The notes beneath the pieces are model-generated. The model was not told the origin of the DNA. It made no database searches and worked only from the letters and a program-made list of their open reading frames with translations. This document shows positions 8,749-18,092 of a stretch of DNA of 64,000 nucleotides, piece by piece. Where the stretch lies: assembly GCA_963717445.1 (NCBI GenBank), contig OY970334.1, positions 3,472,001-3,536,000 of the forward strand. Direction: 5' to 3'. Numbering within the stretch: the first letter of the stretch is position 1; every line of letters begins with the position of its first letter. The translations under genes and the position numbers were made by a program. The DNA comes from JAGVPT01 sp963717445 (GTDB lineage: Bacteria; Bacteroidota; Ignavibacteria; UBA10030; UBA8401).

Positions 8749-10032
8749 ATGCCCATCATCAAACCTTTTCGTGGAATCCGGTATAATCAAACCTCCGTTA
8801 ATATCAACACTGTTGTGGCTCCGCCGTACGATGTTATTTCGCCCGAGCAGCAGAATCAGTTGTACGATAAAGATCCGCATAATATCGTGCGGTTGATACT
8901 CGGCCGCGAGGAAGACCGTTACTCCGCCGCCGCACGATCATTCAATGAGTGGCAGCATAACGGCGTGCTTATGCGCGAACCCCTGCCGGCAATCTATCCC
9001 CTTGTGCAGACGTTTACTACAACAACAGGAGCTGTCGTTCAACGAAAAGGTTTTATCGCCCTTTGCCATCTCGAAGAATTTGAAAAGGGGATCGTTCTCC
9101 CTCATGAAAAAACGCTGTCGAAGGCCAAGGAGGACCGATTCAAGCTCTTTAAATCAACGAATTCAAATTTTAGCCAGATCTTTGGCCTCTATTCCGACGC
9201 GGCAAAAAGAGTTGACGCCGCCATTGCTCCGTTGTATTCGAAACGGCCTGCCGTGGATGTCACATTTGAAAATGTTCGAAACCAGCTCTGGGTGATCACA
9301 GAGGGTCAAGCGATTGAAAAAATTGCGACGGAGATGGAACCGAAGCAAGTGCTGATTGCAGACGGCCATCACCGGTATGAAACAGCGCTTGCGTACAGGG
9401 ATTTGATGAAGTCTCAGAACCCGAAACATAACGGAACGGAGCTGTACAATTATGTTATGATGTTTTACACAAATCTCGACGACGAGGGGCTTGTCATCTT
9501 TCCGACGCACCGTGTTGTTCACAGCCTGCCGAAGTTTGAATGGGAGAAATTCGCTGCGACGGTTCAAAGATATTTTACGCTCGCAGAATTTCCTACACAG
9601 GGAGCGATGGTGAAAGCCCTCGGGTCGCATGCGCGATATGCGTATGGGATCATCGTCAAGGATGCTTCAAAGTACTGGATAGCCTTTTTGAAGAACGTCC
9701 CTTCACTCGATACGCTGGTTTCCGGATCCTTGCCCGCTGAAGTGAAAGACCTCGACGTCGTGCTTCTTCATTCGTACTTTCTCGGGAACATGCTCGGCAT
9801 CTCAACTGAAGCGCAGGAAAAAAAGCTTAACATCCGTTACATCCAGAGTGTTGACGAATGCGAAAATGAAGTCATGGAGGGTATGGCGCAGATTGCGTTC
9901 GTCGTCAACCCGACCAAAATTGGACAGGTGCGAGCCGTCGCGAAGGCGGGTCATACAATGCCGCAAAAGTCGACGTTTTTTTATCCCAAGCTCCTTTCCG
10001 GCTTGGTGCTTAATAAAATGGCGGATGAATGA
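8749..10032 (+). CDS. DUF1015 family protein
   Basis: 427 residues, full length for DUF1015. Recognised from IKPFRGIRYN near the start, VVAPPYDVISPEQQ, VLPHEKTLSKAKEDR and LIADGHHRYETALAYR. The family is widespread in bacteria with no firmly known reaction; the conserved ADGHHRYETA segment suggests an enzyme active site, but this is inference. No signal peptide or membrane segment. It overlaps the next gene by four bases (ATGA), so the two are translationally coupled. Confidence 0.92.
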   Translation: MPIIKPFRGIRYNQTSVNINTVVAPPYDVISPEQQNQLYDKDPHNIVRLILGREEDRYSAAARSFNEWQHNGVLMREPLPAIYPLVQTFTTTTGAVVQRKGFIALCHLEEFEKGIVLPHEKTLSKAKEDRFKLFKSTNSNFSQIFGLYSDAAKRVDAAIAPLYSKRPAVDVTFENVRNQLWVITEGQAIEKIATEMEPKQVLIADGHHRYETALAYRDLMKSQNPKHNGTELYNYVMMFYTNLDDEGLVIFPTHRVVHSLPKFEWEKFAATVQRYFTLAEFPTQGAMVKALGSHARYAYGIIVKDASKYWIAFLKNVPSLDTLVSGSLPAEVKDLDVVLLHSYFLGNMLGISTEAQEKKLNIRYIQSVDECENEVMEGMAQIAFVVNPTKIGQVRAVAKAGHTMPQKSTFFYPKLLSGLVLNKMADE

Positions 10033-10943
10033 GCGAACGGTTTCGCGTTTACGTAGCCTACGTTTTGGTTTGTAGTATCTGGGGCTCGACGTGGCTCGCC
10101 ATCAAGATAGGGTTGGAAACAATGGCGCCATTGCTGGCGGCGGGGTGTCGCTTTCTTGTGGCAAGCGCACTCCTGTTTATCCTCATTACCGTTCGCGGCG
10201 TCAAAGTTCCGTTGAATCGCAATGATCGCAGGTTCTATGTGATCGTGGCGCTCACGGCGTTCAGCATCCCGTACGGACTGGTGTACTGGGGTGAGCAGTA
10301 CATTCCATCCGGTTTGACATCTATCGTTTTTTCGATTTATCCGTTTACGGTAGCTCTCTTTTCATTCCTCTTTCTTCCGAATGAAAGGGTAACCATTTGG
10401 AAGATTTCCGGTATCGCGATAGGCTTCTTTGGTATTTTTACAATTTTTTCCAACGACATTCATATTTCAAATCCGAACGCAATATGGGGAATGGTAGCGA
10501 TTCTGGCGAGCGCCGTTCTCCAGGCCTATTCCGTCATTGTCATCAAAAAGCACGGACATGCAATTCATCCATTTGCTATCACATTCGTTCCGATGCTTAT
10601 GGGGGCCGTCCTCTTATTGGCGGCAAGTGTAATCTTTGAAGATTTCTCGAAGGTCGATTTTACGGTGCGAGCGATATTTACTATCTTTTATTTGGGAATT
10701 TTCGGATCGGTTGCTACCTTCGTCAGTTATTTTTGGCTTCTCAAAAGAGTTGAAGCTGTGATTCTTTCGCTTACGTCGTTCATCACGCCGATCATTGCCG
10801 TAATATTGGGAGTGATTGTTTTGGGAGAAGAATTTTCCCCCAGAACATTCCTTGGTGCCGGGTTTGTTCTTGGGGGTATCGGCGTTTCAAACTACGCCGA
10901 ATTGATAAAATATCTAAGACGGAATGTTATTTCTGCAAAGTGA
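10029..10943 (+). CDS. EamA (DMT) family transporter
   Basis: 304 residues with about ten hydrophobic segments in two EamA repeats (about 8-140 and 155-290). Typical sequence at the start (VCSIWGSTWLAIKIGLETM) and in the second repeat (ASAVLQAYSVIVIKK). Inner-membrane drug/metabolite transporter; the substrate is unknown. Its ATG overlaps the stop of the DUF1015 gene, so they form an operon. The 330 bases after it hold a 128-base repeat (family A) and no gene. Confidence 0.9.
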   Translation: MSERFRVYVAYVLVCSIWGSTWLAIKIGLETMAPLLAAGCRFLVASALLFILITVRGVKVPLNRNDRRFYVIVALTAFSIPYGLVYWGEQYIPSGLTSIVFSIYPFTVALFSFLFLPNERVTIWKISGIAIGFFGIFTIFSNDIHISNPNAIWGMVAILASAVLQAYSVIVIKKHGHAIHPFAITFVPMLMGAVLLLAASVIFEDFSKVDFTVRAIFTIFYLGIFGSVATFVSYFWLLKRVEAVILSLTSFITPIIAVILGVIVLGEEFSPRTFLGAGFVLGGIGVSNYAELIKYLRRNVISAK

Positions 10944-10956
10944 TGCCAGTTACCGG

Positions 10957-11084
10957 TTCTGCTCATGTTTGGTAAGGTGACGGACACCTTACCGATTTAC
11001 CTTGCCATATATTTTGGGATGATGTGATTTTGGGAAAGAGGTGTCCGTCACCTCTCACAAGAACGCAAAATTGACCACTTCCCC
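10957..11084. repeat. MITE-like family A, copy 1
   Basis: About 128 bases closely matching 34632-34761. Inside are inverted arms AGGTGACGGACACCT (10975-10989) and AGGTGTCCGTCACCT (11039-11053). The outer ends are also inverted relative to each other (TGTTTGG at left, CAAAATTGACCA at right). A half copy lies at 17520-17580. The remainder of the gap to 11273 shows nothing I can name. Confidence 0.85.
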
Positions 11085-11273
11085 GTTACCCTCATTGTTG
11101 ACATTACCTCCTGAAATAAGTATTATTTCAAAAATGATTTTGCGCCGTCAACAGCAGTTGACGTGCAGTGCAACGATTAATTCCCCCCAGATGGTGTTCA
11201 AAGAAATTCAGTTGTAGGCTCTTCATCCATTGAATAAATAATCGGAGACTCCGTCACGAAGAAGCTCATCTTC

Positions 11274-14200
11274 TTGTTATCCATTGTTATTGCCGTAGCG
11301 GCATTTATGCTTATTCAAAAGACATCCCAACGAAAGGGACCTCGCGAAGATCACGATGCATTGGAATCTGCCCCCGGCGACCGCGATAACCCCGATGCCG
11401 CATTTCGATTCAGGTATGCAATCCTTGCCGGTAACCAGCAGAACGTTGATTTCCTGCGACTGCGCAGGGAAGCTGTCAGCTACACGAATCTGAAAATGAA
11501 AAGTGATAAGAGGTTACACAAAATTTCTGCAACAGCCTGGTCCGCGGTGGGTCCGGGTAACATTGGCGGAAGAGTCCGTTCTATTGTTGTCAATCCCGCC
11601 AACAGCGACGAAGTTCTTATCGGCTCAGTGTCTGGAGGGATATGGAAAAGCACTGATGGAGGGGCATCATGGATTCCAAAATCAGATACAGCCGATGTCA
11701 TGGCCATCGGCTCAATGCTGATCGACCCGACGAATAGCAATGTTGTGTACGCCGGCACGGGTGAAGGATGGTTGAATCAGGATGCGGTGTACGGCGGCGG
11801 AATTTACAAGTCCACCGATTTTGGCGAGACGTGGACTTTGCTTCCGAGTACGTCAGGAGCAGCGGTTGATAATTTTAGAAATGTGATGAAAATGGCAGCC
11901 GATCCATCGGGGAATATTTACGCGGCGACGAAAGATTGGACGATCAAATATGGCGGGGGTGACTACACTACGGATGGCGGTCTCTTCATGTCGTCGAACG
12001 GCGGAATATCCTGGATAAAAATTAGCTCAACGGATATGACGACGAACTATTTTACTCCGTACGATGTCATCCCAATTTCATCCTCGGTGATTATCTACGC
12101 TGTCGGAGCAAGCGGGTCAGCCCTTGGGGGGATTTATCGAACGACCAATGGGGGAACAAATTGGTCAAAAGTTGTTTCGAATTTGCCGACAGTGAACTAC
12201 GGAAGGATCGCGTTCGGCCAGAATCCGGAAAATCCGAATACCATTGTCGCAGCGTTCGAATCTCTTGACACCACCGTCGCGGGAGACGGAGGGCTGAAAG
12301 GCATCTTCAAGTCGACGGATGCGGGCGCCACATGGGTTCAACTTCCGTCTCCGCCAAAAATTCAATCGACCGGAGGGTTATCATACTTCAGAGACCAGGG
12401 ATGGTACGACAATGTCATCGCGATAGCGCCCTACGACACGAATACCATTTTCGCGGGAGGAGTCGATCTCATGAAATCGACGAACGGCGGCACCAGCTGG
12501 TCGCAGGAATCGTACTGGGATTTATATTTCGGAGCGCCGTATATCCATGCCGACCATCATGCCATTGTGTTTGACATGAACAATGCAAATACGATTTATG
12601 ACGGTGATGATGGAGGCGTTTATAAAACAACAAACGGGGGCTCAACATGGACAAGTCTTAACCACGGTTTGGCGATCACGCAATTTTACAGCGGTGCAGT
12701 TTTTAAAAACGGCTCGACCTACTTCGGCGGAACTCAGGACAACGGCCATTTGAAGTACACCGGGTCGGGTTCTTCATGGACGGAAGCCGTCAGCGGAGAC
12801 GGCGGCTATTCAGCGCAAGATCAAACAAACGCTTCGATTTCGTATGAGGAGTACGTCTACCTGGCAATGGCCAAGACAACGGACGGCGGCGTCACATGGA
12901 ATAATTGCACCAACGGATTGAATGATGCGAATGATGACGGTAAATGTTTATTTATCGCGCCGTTCGCGATGAACCCGGAGAACTCAAGCGTGCTGGTGGC
13001 AGGCTCTACTAAAGTGTGGCTTACGAACAATTCGGCTGATTCTTGGACAGCCGCCAGCGGGGTCCTCTCGATTGGCAATGTCAGTGCCGTTGCCGTTGTG
13101 AATGCATCACCGAATTATCTGGCATTTGCCGGGACAACCAACGGGAAGATTTTCTGCTGCACGAATTTGAATCCGTCAGCGGGGGACACTACGTGGCAGG
13201 ATGTCACACCGGCCGGAAACAACGGCGGCTGGGTACGGCGTATTACGGTCGACCTTAACAACAAAAACCGGCTCTTCGCTTGTTATGGCGGCTACAATGT
13301 AAACGGTACGCTGACGTTGCGCCACGTTTGGGCTTCTACCAACCAAGGGGCAACATGGTCGGATATTTCACAAAATCTTCCGAATGTGCCGGTCCATTCT
13401 CTTGTTATCGACCCGAATACTTCTTCGACATTGTATGTGGGGACTGAGACCGGCGTGTACACTTCGACAGACAACGGCACGACCTGGTCAACGTTCAATT
13501 CCGGCATGCCGTCGTACGTCCCGACGGACGAATTGGTAATTCAGAATGACACAAAAGCGCTCTTTGCATTCACCCATGGCCGCGGAGTATTTTCAACGGC
13601 TCCGTCATCAAACGTATCGCCGGGGTGGGTAATTCAAAATTCCGGAATTTCAACAAATTTAGCTTCGGTGAAAGCAGTTAGCCAATCGGTTGCATGGGCA
13701 GCAGGGAGCGGAGCGCAAGTGTTGACGACAACGAATAGTGGAAATACGTGGACGCCGGTTGGAGGCGGGGCCATTGGTACGGCGGACATTTATGTGGTCA
13801 ATGCGATCGATGCAAACACTGCTTTTGTGTCGACGACCCCGGGCTCTTCAACGTTCATCTACAGGACGACAAACGCCGGCGCAACCTGGGCAAACGTCTT
13901 CAGTCTTACCGGTGGCTTCATTGATGGAATTAAAATGTTCGATGCGAGCAATGGCATCGCTGTCGGTGATCCCGTGGGAGGGAAGTGGACAGTTCTGAAA
14001 ACGACCGATGGTGGAGCAACATGGGGACACATCTCGACTGAGCCGCTTCAAGTCGGCAACGAAGCCGGCTGGAACAATGCATTGGCGACGTTCGGCACAA
14101 CGAATATTTGGTTTGGCACAAGCTCCGCCAAAGTGTATCGTTCGACCGACGGCGGATTAACTTGGGTGTCGAGCTCGGTTCCGTTCACGAACAGCGTCAG

Positions 14201-14837
14201 CGTTAATTTCAGCAGTGCTCTCTACGGACTGGCGGGCTCTGATTCCGGGGCGGCTGTGCGGACGACAGACGGCGGGGTAACGTGGACGCCTCTTTCCCTC
14301 GGCGGCTCCGGTATTGTGTCGGGTTTTTCTGGATCAGGAAGCGATTTCTTTGCATCACAAGGAGGGTCTGTGTACCGAAGCGAAGATTACGGTGCGACGT
14401 GGACAACATCGTTTACCGGCTCTATCGGCAGTTTAAATCATCTGGACTTTATCGCAAACGGCTCCAGCATCTTCGGCTGGACAGTGAGTGCCGGGGGGAG
14501 CATTGCCGCATTTTCCGGAGCTGTTTCAGGAGTTGAATCGACGGCCAACGTTATTCCGACAGAGTTTGTGCTCGAACAAAACTATCCAAACCCGTTCAAC
14601 CCTCAAACAAAAATCGAGTTTGAAATTCCAAAAGCGTCACACGTCTCCCTTAAAATCTATAATTCAATCGGCGAAGAAGTGACAACCTTAGTGGATAATG
14701 TTGTGAATGCCGGGACACACTCCGTTGATTGGAACGGCAGGAACCGGTTCAACTCAACTGTAGCAAGCGGCGTTTACTTTTACCGATTAGTCGCGGATAA
14801 TTTTGTCGAAACAAAAAAAATGTTGCTGATAAAATGA
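11274..14837 (+). CDS. Secreted Asp-box (BNR) repeat protein with type IX sorting domain
   Basis: 1187 residues. A hydrophobic N-terminal export signal is followed by about sixteen Asp-box motifs of the form S/T-x-D/N-x-G-x-T-W (STDGGASW, TTNGGSTW, TTDGGVTW and others), the blade-edge motif of sortilin- or sialidase-like beta propellers; probably two or more propellers. The last about 80 residues form a type IX sorting domain (EQNYPNPFNPQTKIEFEIP ... VASGVYFYRLVAD) that targets it to the outer surface. No catalytic residues can be assigned. Start is unclear: the in-frame TTG 11274 is used here, but the sequence just upstream reads T-KKLIF from an ACG codon at 11256 with GGAG at 11244-11247, as if an ATG had changed to ACG. 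Confidence 0.88.
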   Translation: MLSIVIAVAAFMLIQKTSQRKGPREDHDALESAPGDRDNPDAAFRFRYAILAGNQQNVDFLRLRREAVSYTNLKMKSDKRLHKISATAWSAVGPGNIGGRVRSIVVNPANSDEVLIGSVSGGIWKSTDGGASWIPKSDTADVMAIGSMLIDPTNSNVVYAGTGEGWLNQDAVYGGGIYKSTDFGETWTLLPSTSGAAVDNFRNVMKMAADPSGNIYAATKDWTIKYGGGDYTTDGGLFMSSNGGISWIKISSTDMTTNYFTPYDVIPISSSVIIYAVGASGSALGGIYRTTNGGTNWSKVVSNLPTVNYGRIAFGQNPENPNTIVAAFESLDTTVAGDGGLKGIFKSTDAGATWVQLPSPPKIQSTGGLSYFRDQGWYDNVIAIAPYDTNTIFAGGVDLMKSTNGGTSWSQESYWDLYFGAPYIHADHHAIVFDMNNANTIYDGDDGGVYKTTNGGSTWTSLNHGLAITQFYSGAVFKNGSTYFGGTQDNGHLKYTGSGSSWTEAVSGDGGYSAQDQTNASISYEEYVYLAMAKTTDGGVTWNNCTNGLNDANDDGKCLFIAPFAMNPENSSVLVAGSTKVWLTNNSADSWTAASGVLSIGNVSAVAVVNASPNYLAFAGTTNGKIFCCTNLNPSAGDTTWQDVTPAGNNGGWVRRITVDLNNKNRLFACYGGYNVNGTLTLRHVWASTNQGATWSDISQNLPNVPVHSLVIDPNTSSTLYVGTETGVYTSTDNGTTWSTFNSGMPSYVPTDELVIQNDTKALFAFTHGRGVFSTAPSSNVSPGWVIQNSGISTNLASVKAVSQSVAWAAGSGAQVLTTTNSGNTWTPVGGGAIGTADIYVVNAIDANTAFVSTTPGSSTFIYRTTNAGATWANVFSLTGGFIDGIKMFDASNGIAVGDPVGGKWTVLKTTDGGATWGHISTEPLQVGNEAGWNNALATFGTTNIWFGTSSAKVYRSTDGGLTWVSSSVPFTNSVSVNFSSALYGLAGSDSGAAVRTTDGGVTWTPLSLGGSGIVSGFSGSGSDFFASQGGSVYRSEDYGATWTTSFTGSIGSLNHLDFIANGSSIFGWTVSAGGSIAAFSGAVSGVESTANVIPTEFVLEQNYPNPFNPQTKIEFEIPKASHVSLKIYNSIGEEVTTLVDNVVNAGTHSVDWNGRNRFNSTVASGVYFYRLVADNFVETKKMLLIK

Positions 14838-14915
14838 GATTAACGGCGGACGCAGGGATCATATGATCGACCGTGAGCCCTTTCATCCATGATGCAAGCG
14901 TAGATAATAATTCAG

Positions 14916-14959
14916 AGCGCAGGCAGCGGTTGTTTCATTCCCTGCGCTTTCTTATTTTT
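14916..14959 (+). terminator. Rho-independent terminator
   Basis: AGCGCAGG (14916-14923) pairs with CCTGCGCT (14941-14948), followed by TTCTTATTTTT. Lies after the BNR protein gene and before mce. Confidence 0.75.
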
Positions 14960-15006
14960 CAAGGGAGCATTTCATCACAATCATAGCGAGAAGAGGATGA
15001 ATCTTC

Positions 15007-15432
15007 ATGATCAAGCGGATTGCACACATTAGTATTGCAGTGAAAAATCTCGACCTTTCAAAAGAGCTTTTTTCAAAACTTTTTGGGAACGATTTTCCAC
15101 GCACCGAAAAGGTCGAAGAGCAAAATGCCATGGTCTCGTTTTACCCGGTCGGTCAAAGCTCGGTTGAATTGATCGAAGCTATTGACTCGTCCGGCGCAGG
15201 ATCGGCCATTACCGACTTTATCGGGAAGCGGGGCGAAGGCCTTCACCATATTTGTTTGGAAGTCGATGATATCGAGAAAGAAATTCAGAGGTTGACAAAT
15301 CTCGGGTTTCGTTTCGCAAGCAAGGCGCCATTTTTAGGCGGAGGCGGCTGCCGTGTAGCATTCATGCATCCCAAGTCTACGAACGGCGTCCTCATCGAGC
15401 TTAGTCAACCGATTGAATCCACAAAGCCGTAA
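15007..15432 (+). CDS. mce: Methylmalonyl-CoA epimerase
   Basis: 141 residues, one VOC-fold domain duplicated within (about 5-65 and 78-135). Interconverts the (R) and (S) forms of methylmalonyl-CoA on the propionate route. Metal ligands visible by family pattern: His7 in IAHISIAV, the His pair in GEGLHHICLEV and Glu in GVLIELSQP. Thirteen residues' worth of bases separates it from uvrC, so they are likely cotranscribed although unrelated. The mutase is not in the window. Confidence 0.93.
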   Translation: MIKRIAHISIAVKNLDLSKELFSKLFGNDFPRTEKVEEQNAMVSFYPVGQSSVELIEAIDSSGAGSAITDFIGKRGEGLHHICLEVDDIEKEIQRLTNLGFRFASKAPFLGGGGCRVAFMHPKSTNGVLIELSQPIESTKP

Positions 15433-15444
15433 TCGCCGTCGAGA

Positions 15445-17325
15445 ATGCCCGATAACGAAAAAATAATCTCGTTCACGAAAGAAGAGATCTCGCTCGACGA
15501 AAAGCTGGGAAACCTCCCGGTATCGCCGGGAGTGTACCAGTTTAAAGACAAAGAGGGAACGGTTCTCTACGTCGGCAAAGCGAAAATCCTTCGCAACAGG
15601 GTGCGGCAGTATTTCCACAAGTCCCGCGTGCTCGACCCGCGCATCGCCCTGATGGTCGAGAAGGTTTCCGATGTAGAAATTATTACGACCGATTCGGAAG
15701 TTGAAGCGCTTATCCTCGAGGCAAACCTCATTAAATCGAAGAAGCCGCGCTACAACGTCAACCTGAAAGACGACAAAAGTTATCCGTACATCGTTATCAC
15801 GAACGAGCCCTACCCGCGCGTTTTTGTGACCCGCCGTGTCTCCCGGGACGGATCGCGTTACTTTGGACCGTACACGGACGTGCACACCATGCGCTCGGCG
15901 TTGAAAACCGTGCGCGACATTTTCATGATCAGAAGCTGCAACTTCCACATCGACCAAGAATTCATCGACAAGAAAAAAACGCGCGTGTGCCTCGATTATC
16001 ACATCAAGAAATGCGAAGGTCCATGCGAAGGGCTGGTTTCGCAGGAGCGCTACAATCAAATGATCGACCACGTTGCACAGGTGCTTCTCGGGAAAAGCAC
16101 CAGCGTGATCGAATCCCTCGACATCCAGATGAAATCGGCAGCAGCGGAGTTGAAATTTGAAGACGCGGCGGTGTTCAGGAACCGCATGCGAGAACTCGAA
16201 GTCTATTCTTCGAAACAAAAGATCGTCGACATTGAACTGCACGACCGCGATATCATTGCCGTTGCAGCGGAAGGGGATGATGCGTGCGGCGTCATCTTTA
16301 AAATCCGGGAAGGGAAAGTGCTCGGCAGGCAGCATTATTATGTGAGCAAAGTGGAGGGCATGAGCGAATCGGAGGTCATCGAAGCGCTGGTGCAGCGGTA
16401 CTACCTCGAATCGAACGATGTCCCCCCCGAAGTAGTTCTCTCATCTTCCATCGAATCGGGCGACGCGGCGAAAGAATGGCTGACCCGCCAGCGTGGAAAA
16501 CCTGTCGACGTGGTGGTGCCCGTTGACGGCGAAATTGCAAGGCTTGTTTCGATGTGCAGCAAGAACGCAAAATATCTTTTGGATGAATTGAAGCTGCAAA
16601 AAATGAAGCGGGAAGATTTCATTCCCCATGCGGTTCAGTCGCTGCAGCGAGATTTACATTTGAAGAATCCGCCGCGGCGCATCGAATGCTTCGATATCTC
16701 GCATTTGCAGGGAACGGAAACGGTTGCATCGATGGTTGTGTTCGAGGACGGCAGGCCGAGGAAAAGTGATTACCGGAAGTTCAAAATCCGAACGGCGGCC
16801 GAAGGAAATCTTGTCGATGATTTTGCGAGCATGAGGGAGGTCGTCCGCCGACGGTACACGCGCTTGGTGGAAGAGCAATCGACATTGCCCGATTTGATCA
16901 TGGTGGACGGGGGCAAGGGACAGCTCTCCAGCGCCTGCGAAGTGTTGAATGAATTACATCTTCAATCGCAGCCGATCATCAGCTTGGCAAAGCGGCTCGA
17001 AGAAGTGTTCGTGCCGGATGAGAGCGACCCTGTTCCCATTCCGAAAACCTCCTCTGCACTGCGGCTGTTGCAGCAAATCCGCGACGAAGCTCACCGTTTT
17101 GCCATTACGTTCCATCGTTCGCTGCGAGACAAACGAACGCTTCAAACGGAGCTTGACCTCATCGAGGGGGTCGGGAAAAAGCGTGCGAAGGAATTGCTGG
17201 AAGCGTTTGGGTCGGTACAGGGAGTGAAATTTGCAACGGCAGCGCAGCTCGCCGAAATCGTCGGTGAAAAAGTCGCGGTGAAAATACGGGAGTATTTTGA
17301 AGAACCGGCGGGGGAAGAAACATAG
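15445..17325 (+). CDS. uvrC: Excinuclease ABC subunit C
   Basis: 626 residues, normal length. GIY-YIG nuclease at about 25-105 (PGVYQFKDKEGTVLYVGKAK), UVR motif at about 210-245, RNase H-like 5' incision domain (RIECFDISHLQGTETVASMV; LIMVDGGKGQLSSA) and C-terminal helix-hairpin-helix pair (LIEGVGKKRAKELLEAFGS). It makes the two cuts around bulky DNA damage after loading by UvrAB. Starts 12 bases after mce. Confidence 0.97.
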   Translation: MPDNEKIISFTKEEISLDEKLGNLPVSPGVYQFKDKEGTVLYVGKAKILRNRVRQYFHKSRVLDPRIALMVEKVSDVEIITTDSEVEALILEANLIKSKKPRYNVNLKDDKSYPYIVITNEPYPRVFVTRRVSRDGSRYFGPYTDVHTMRSALKTVRDIFMIRSCNFHIDQEFIDKKKTRVCLDYHIKKCEGPCEGLVSQERYNQMIDHVAQVLLGKSTSVIESLDIQMKSAAAELKFEDAAVFRNRMRELEVYSSKQKIVDIELHDRDIIAVAAEGDDACGVIFKIREGKVLGRQHYYVSKVEGMSESEVIEALVQRYYLESNDVPPEVVLSSSIESGDAAKEWLTRQRGKPVDVVVPVDGEIARLVSMCSKNAKYLLDELKLQKMKREDFIPHAVQSLQRDLHLKNPPRRIECFDISHLQGTETVASMVVFEDGRPRKSDYRKFKIRTAAEGNLVDDFASMREVVRRRYTRLVEEQSTLPDLIMVDGGKGQLSSACEVLNELHLQSQPIISLAKRLEEVFVPDESDPVPIPKTSSALRLLQQIRDEAHRFAITFHRSLRDKRTLQTELDLIEGVGKKRAKELLEAFGSVQGVKFATAAQLAEIVGEKVAVKIREYFEEPAGEET

Positions 17326-17402
17326 GATGACCTGATGCCACAACGTTCTCAATCTCGCATCAGTTATGGCATGACCGTCGCAATGGCCGGATTATTCTAA
17401 AA

Positions 17403-17517
17403 TTGAGACTTCTGAATAATTTTAAAAGTATGGCTCGCGCAAAGACGCAAAGTGATTTAAAAACAGGGTCTTTGCGCCTTCGCGGCTTGGCGAGAGACAA
17501 TTTTTCAGAAGCCTCAA
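17403..17517. repeat. Dispersed repeat family D, copy 2
   Basis: 115 bases with inverted ends TTGAGACTTCTGAA (17403-17416) and TTCAGAAGCCTCAA (17504-17517), one mismatch. The interior matches 879-956 and, in reverse, 37808-37929. Confidence 0.8.
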
Positions 17518-17519
17518 AT

Positions 17520-17580
17520 TGGTAGTGGTCAATTTTGTTTTTGCAGCGAGAGGTGACGGACACCTCACTCCCAAAATTGG
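17520..17580. repeat. MITE-like family A, half copy
   Basis: Contains the exact 15-mer AGGTGACGGACACCT at 17551-17565 and the end text GGTAGTGGTCAATTTTG, matching one half of the elements at 10957 and 34632 in reverse orientation. Confidence 0.75.
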
Positions 17581-17677
17581 TGCTGTTACAGTTTGAAGGT
17601 CATTGCGAGCGGAGCGAAGCAATCCCCTACGTTAAGGGGAGATTGTCCCGCTGTAGGGGATCCTCCGAAGGAGTCAG

Positions 17678-17810
17678 ACTGTGTGAAAAGCCTTGAAAAT
17701 GTCATCGCGAGGAGCGGAGCGACATGACGATCTTAGAAACTCGAAAGAAAAAGTGAGATTGCTTCGACAAAAAACGTCTCGCAATGACAATCCTTTTGTT
17801 TTCACACAGT
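17678..17810. repeat. MITE-like family C, copy 1
   Basis: 133 bases ending in perfect 12-base inverted repeats ACTGTGTGAAAA and TTTTCACACAGT. The 127-base core (17681-17807) is nearly identical to 31820-31946. The interior carries GTCATCGCGAGGAGCG and CGTCTCGCAATGAC, the widely dispersed inverted text seen in many genomes. Confidence 0.85.
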
Positions 17811-18092
17811 TTGAGTCCTTTGGACTGTTGGGAATTCGGCAAACAACGCCTCGCTTGATTTTTGCTCGAAATATTTCTACACTTTCGTACAAACGGGATT
17901 GGAAGGCAAGAAAACCCACATGGATGCCGATCATTTGTTGTCTTCTTAAAACAGGAAAAGCAGCTATGGATTCGCTCTGCTCCCGCAACGACCTCTTGAA
18001 ATCCGCTCTATGCCGATCAAAAGGGGTTTTTTATTTCCGTCGGCAGATTCTAGAGCGTGCAATGACCGCCATCTTTTCAAAGTCTATAACGT

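Larger units (their letters stand above)
17326..18092. other. Repeat-rich gene-free stretch
   Basis: 767 bases without a credible gene. From left to right: repeat family D copy 2 (17403-17517), a half copy of family A (17520-17580), a GTCATTGCGAGC-type hairpin region (17598-17668), family C copy 1 (17678-17810), then about 280 bases with nothing recognised. A 138-codon frame from 17693 is translated repeat and is not called. The kinase at 18093 probably has its promoter in the last part. Confidence 0.8.

Noticed and set aside
15334..16335. Minus-strand open frame of 333 codons
   Set aside because: Opposite uvrC and the end of mce, both certain; composition is shadow-like (many His, Phe, Val, Arg).
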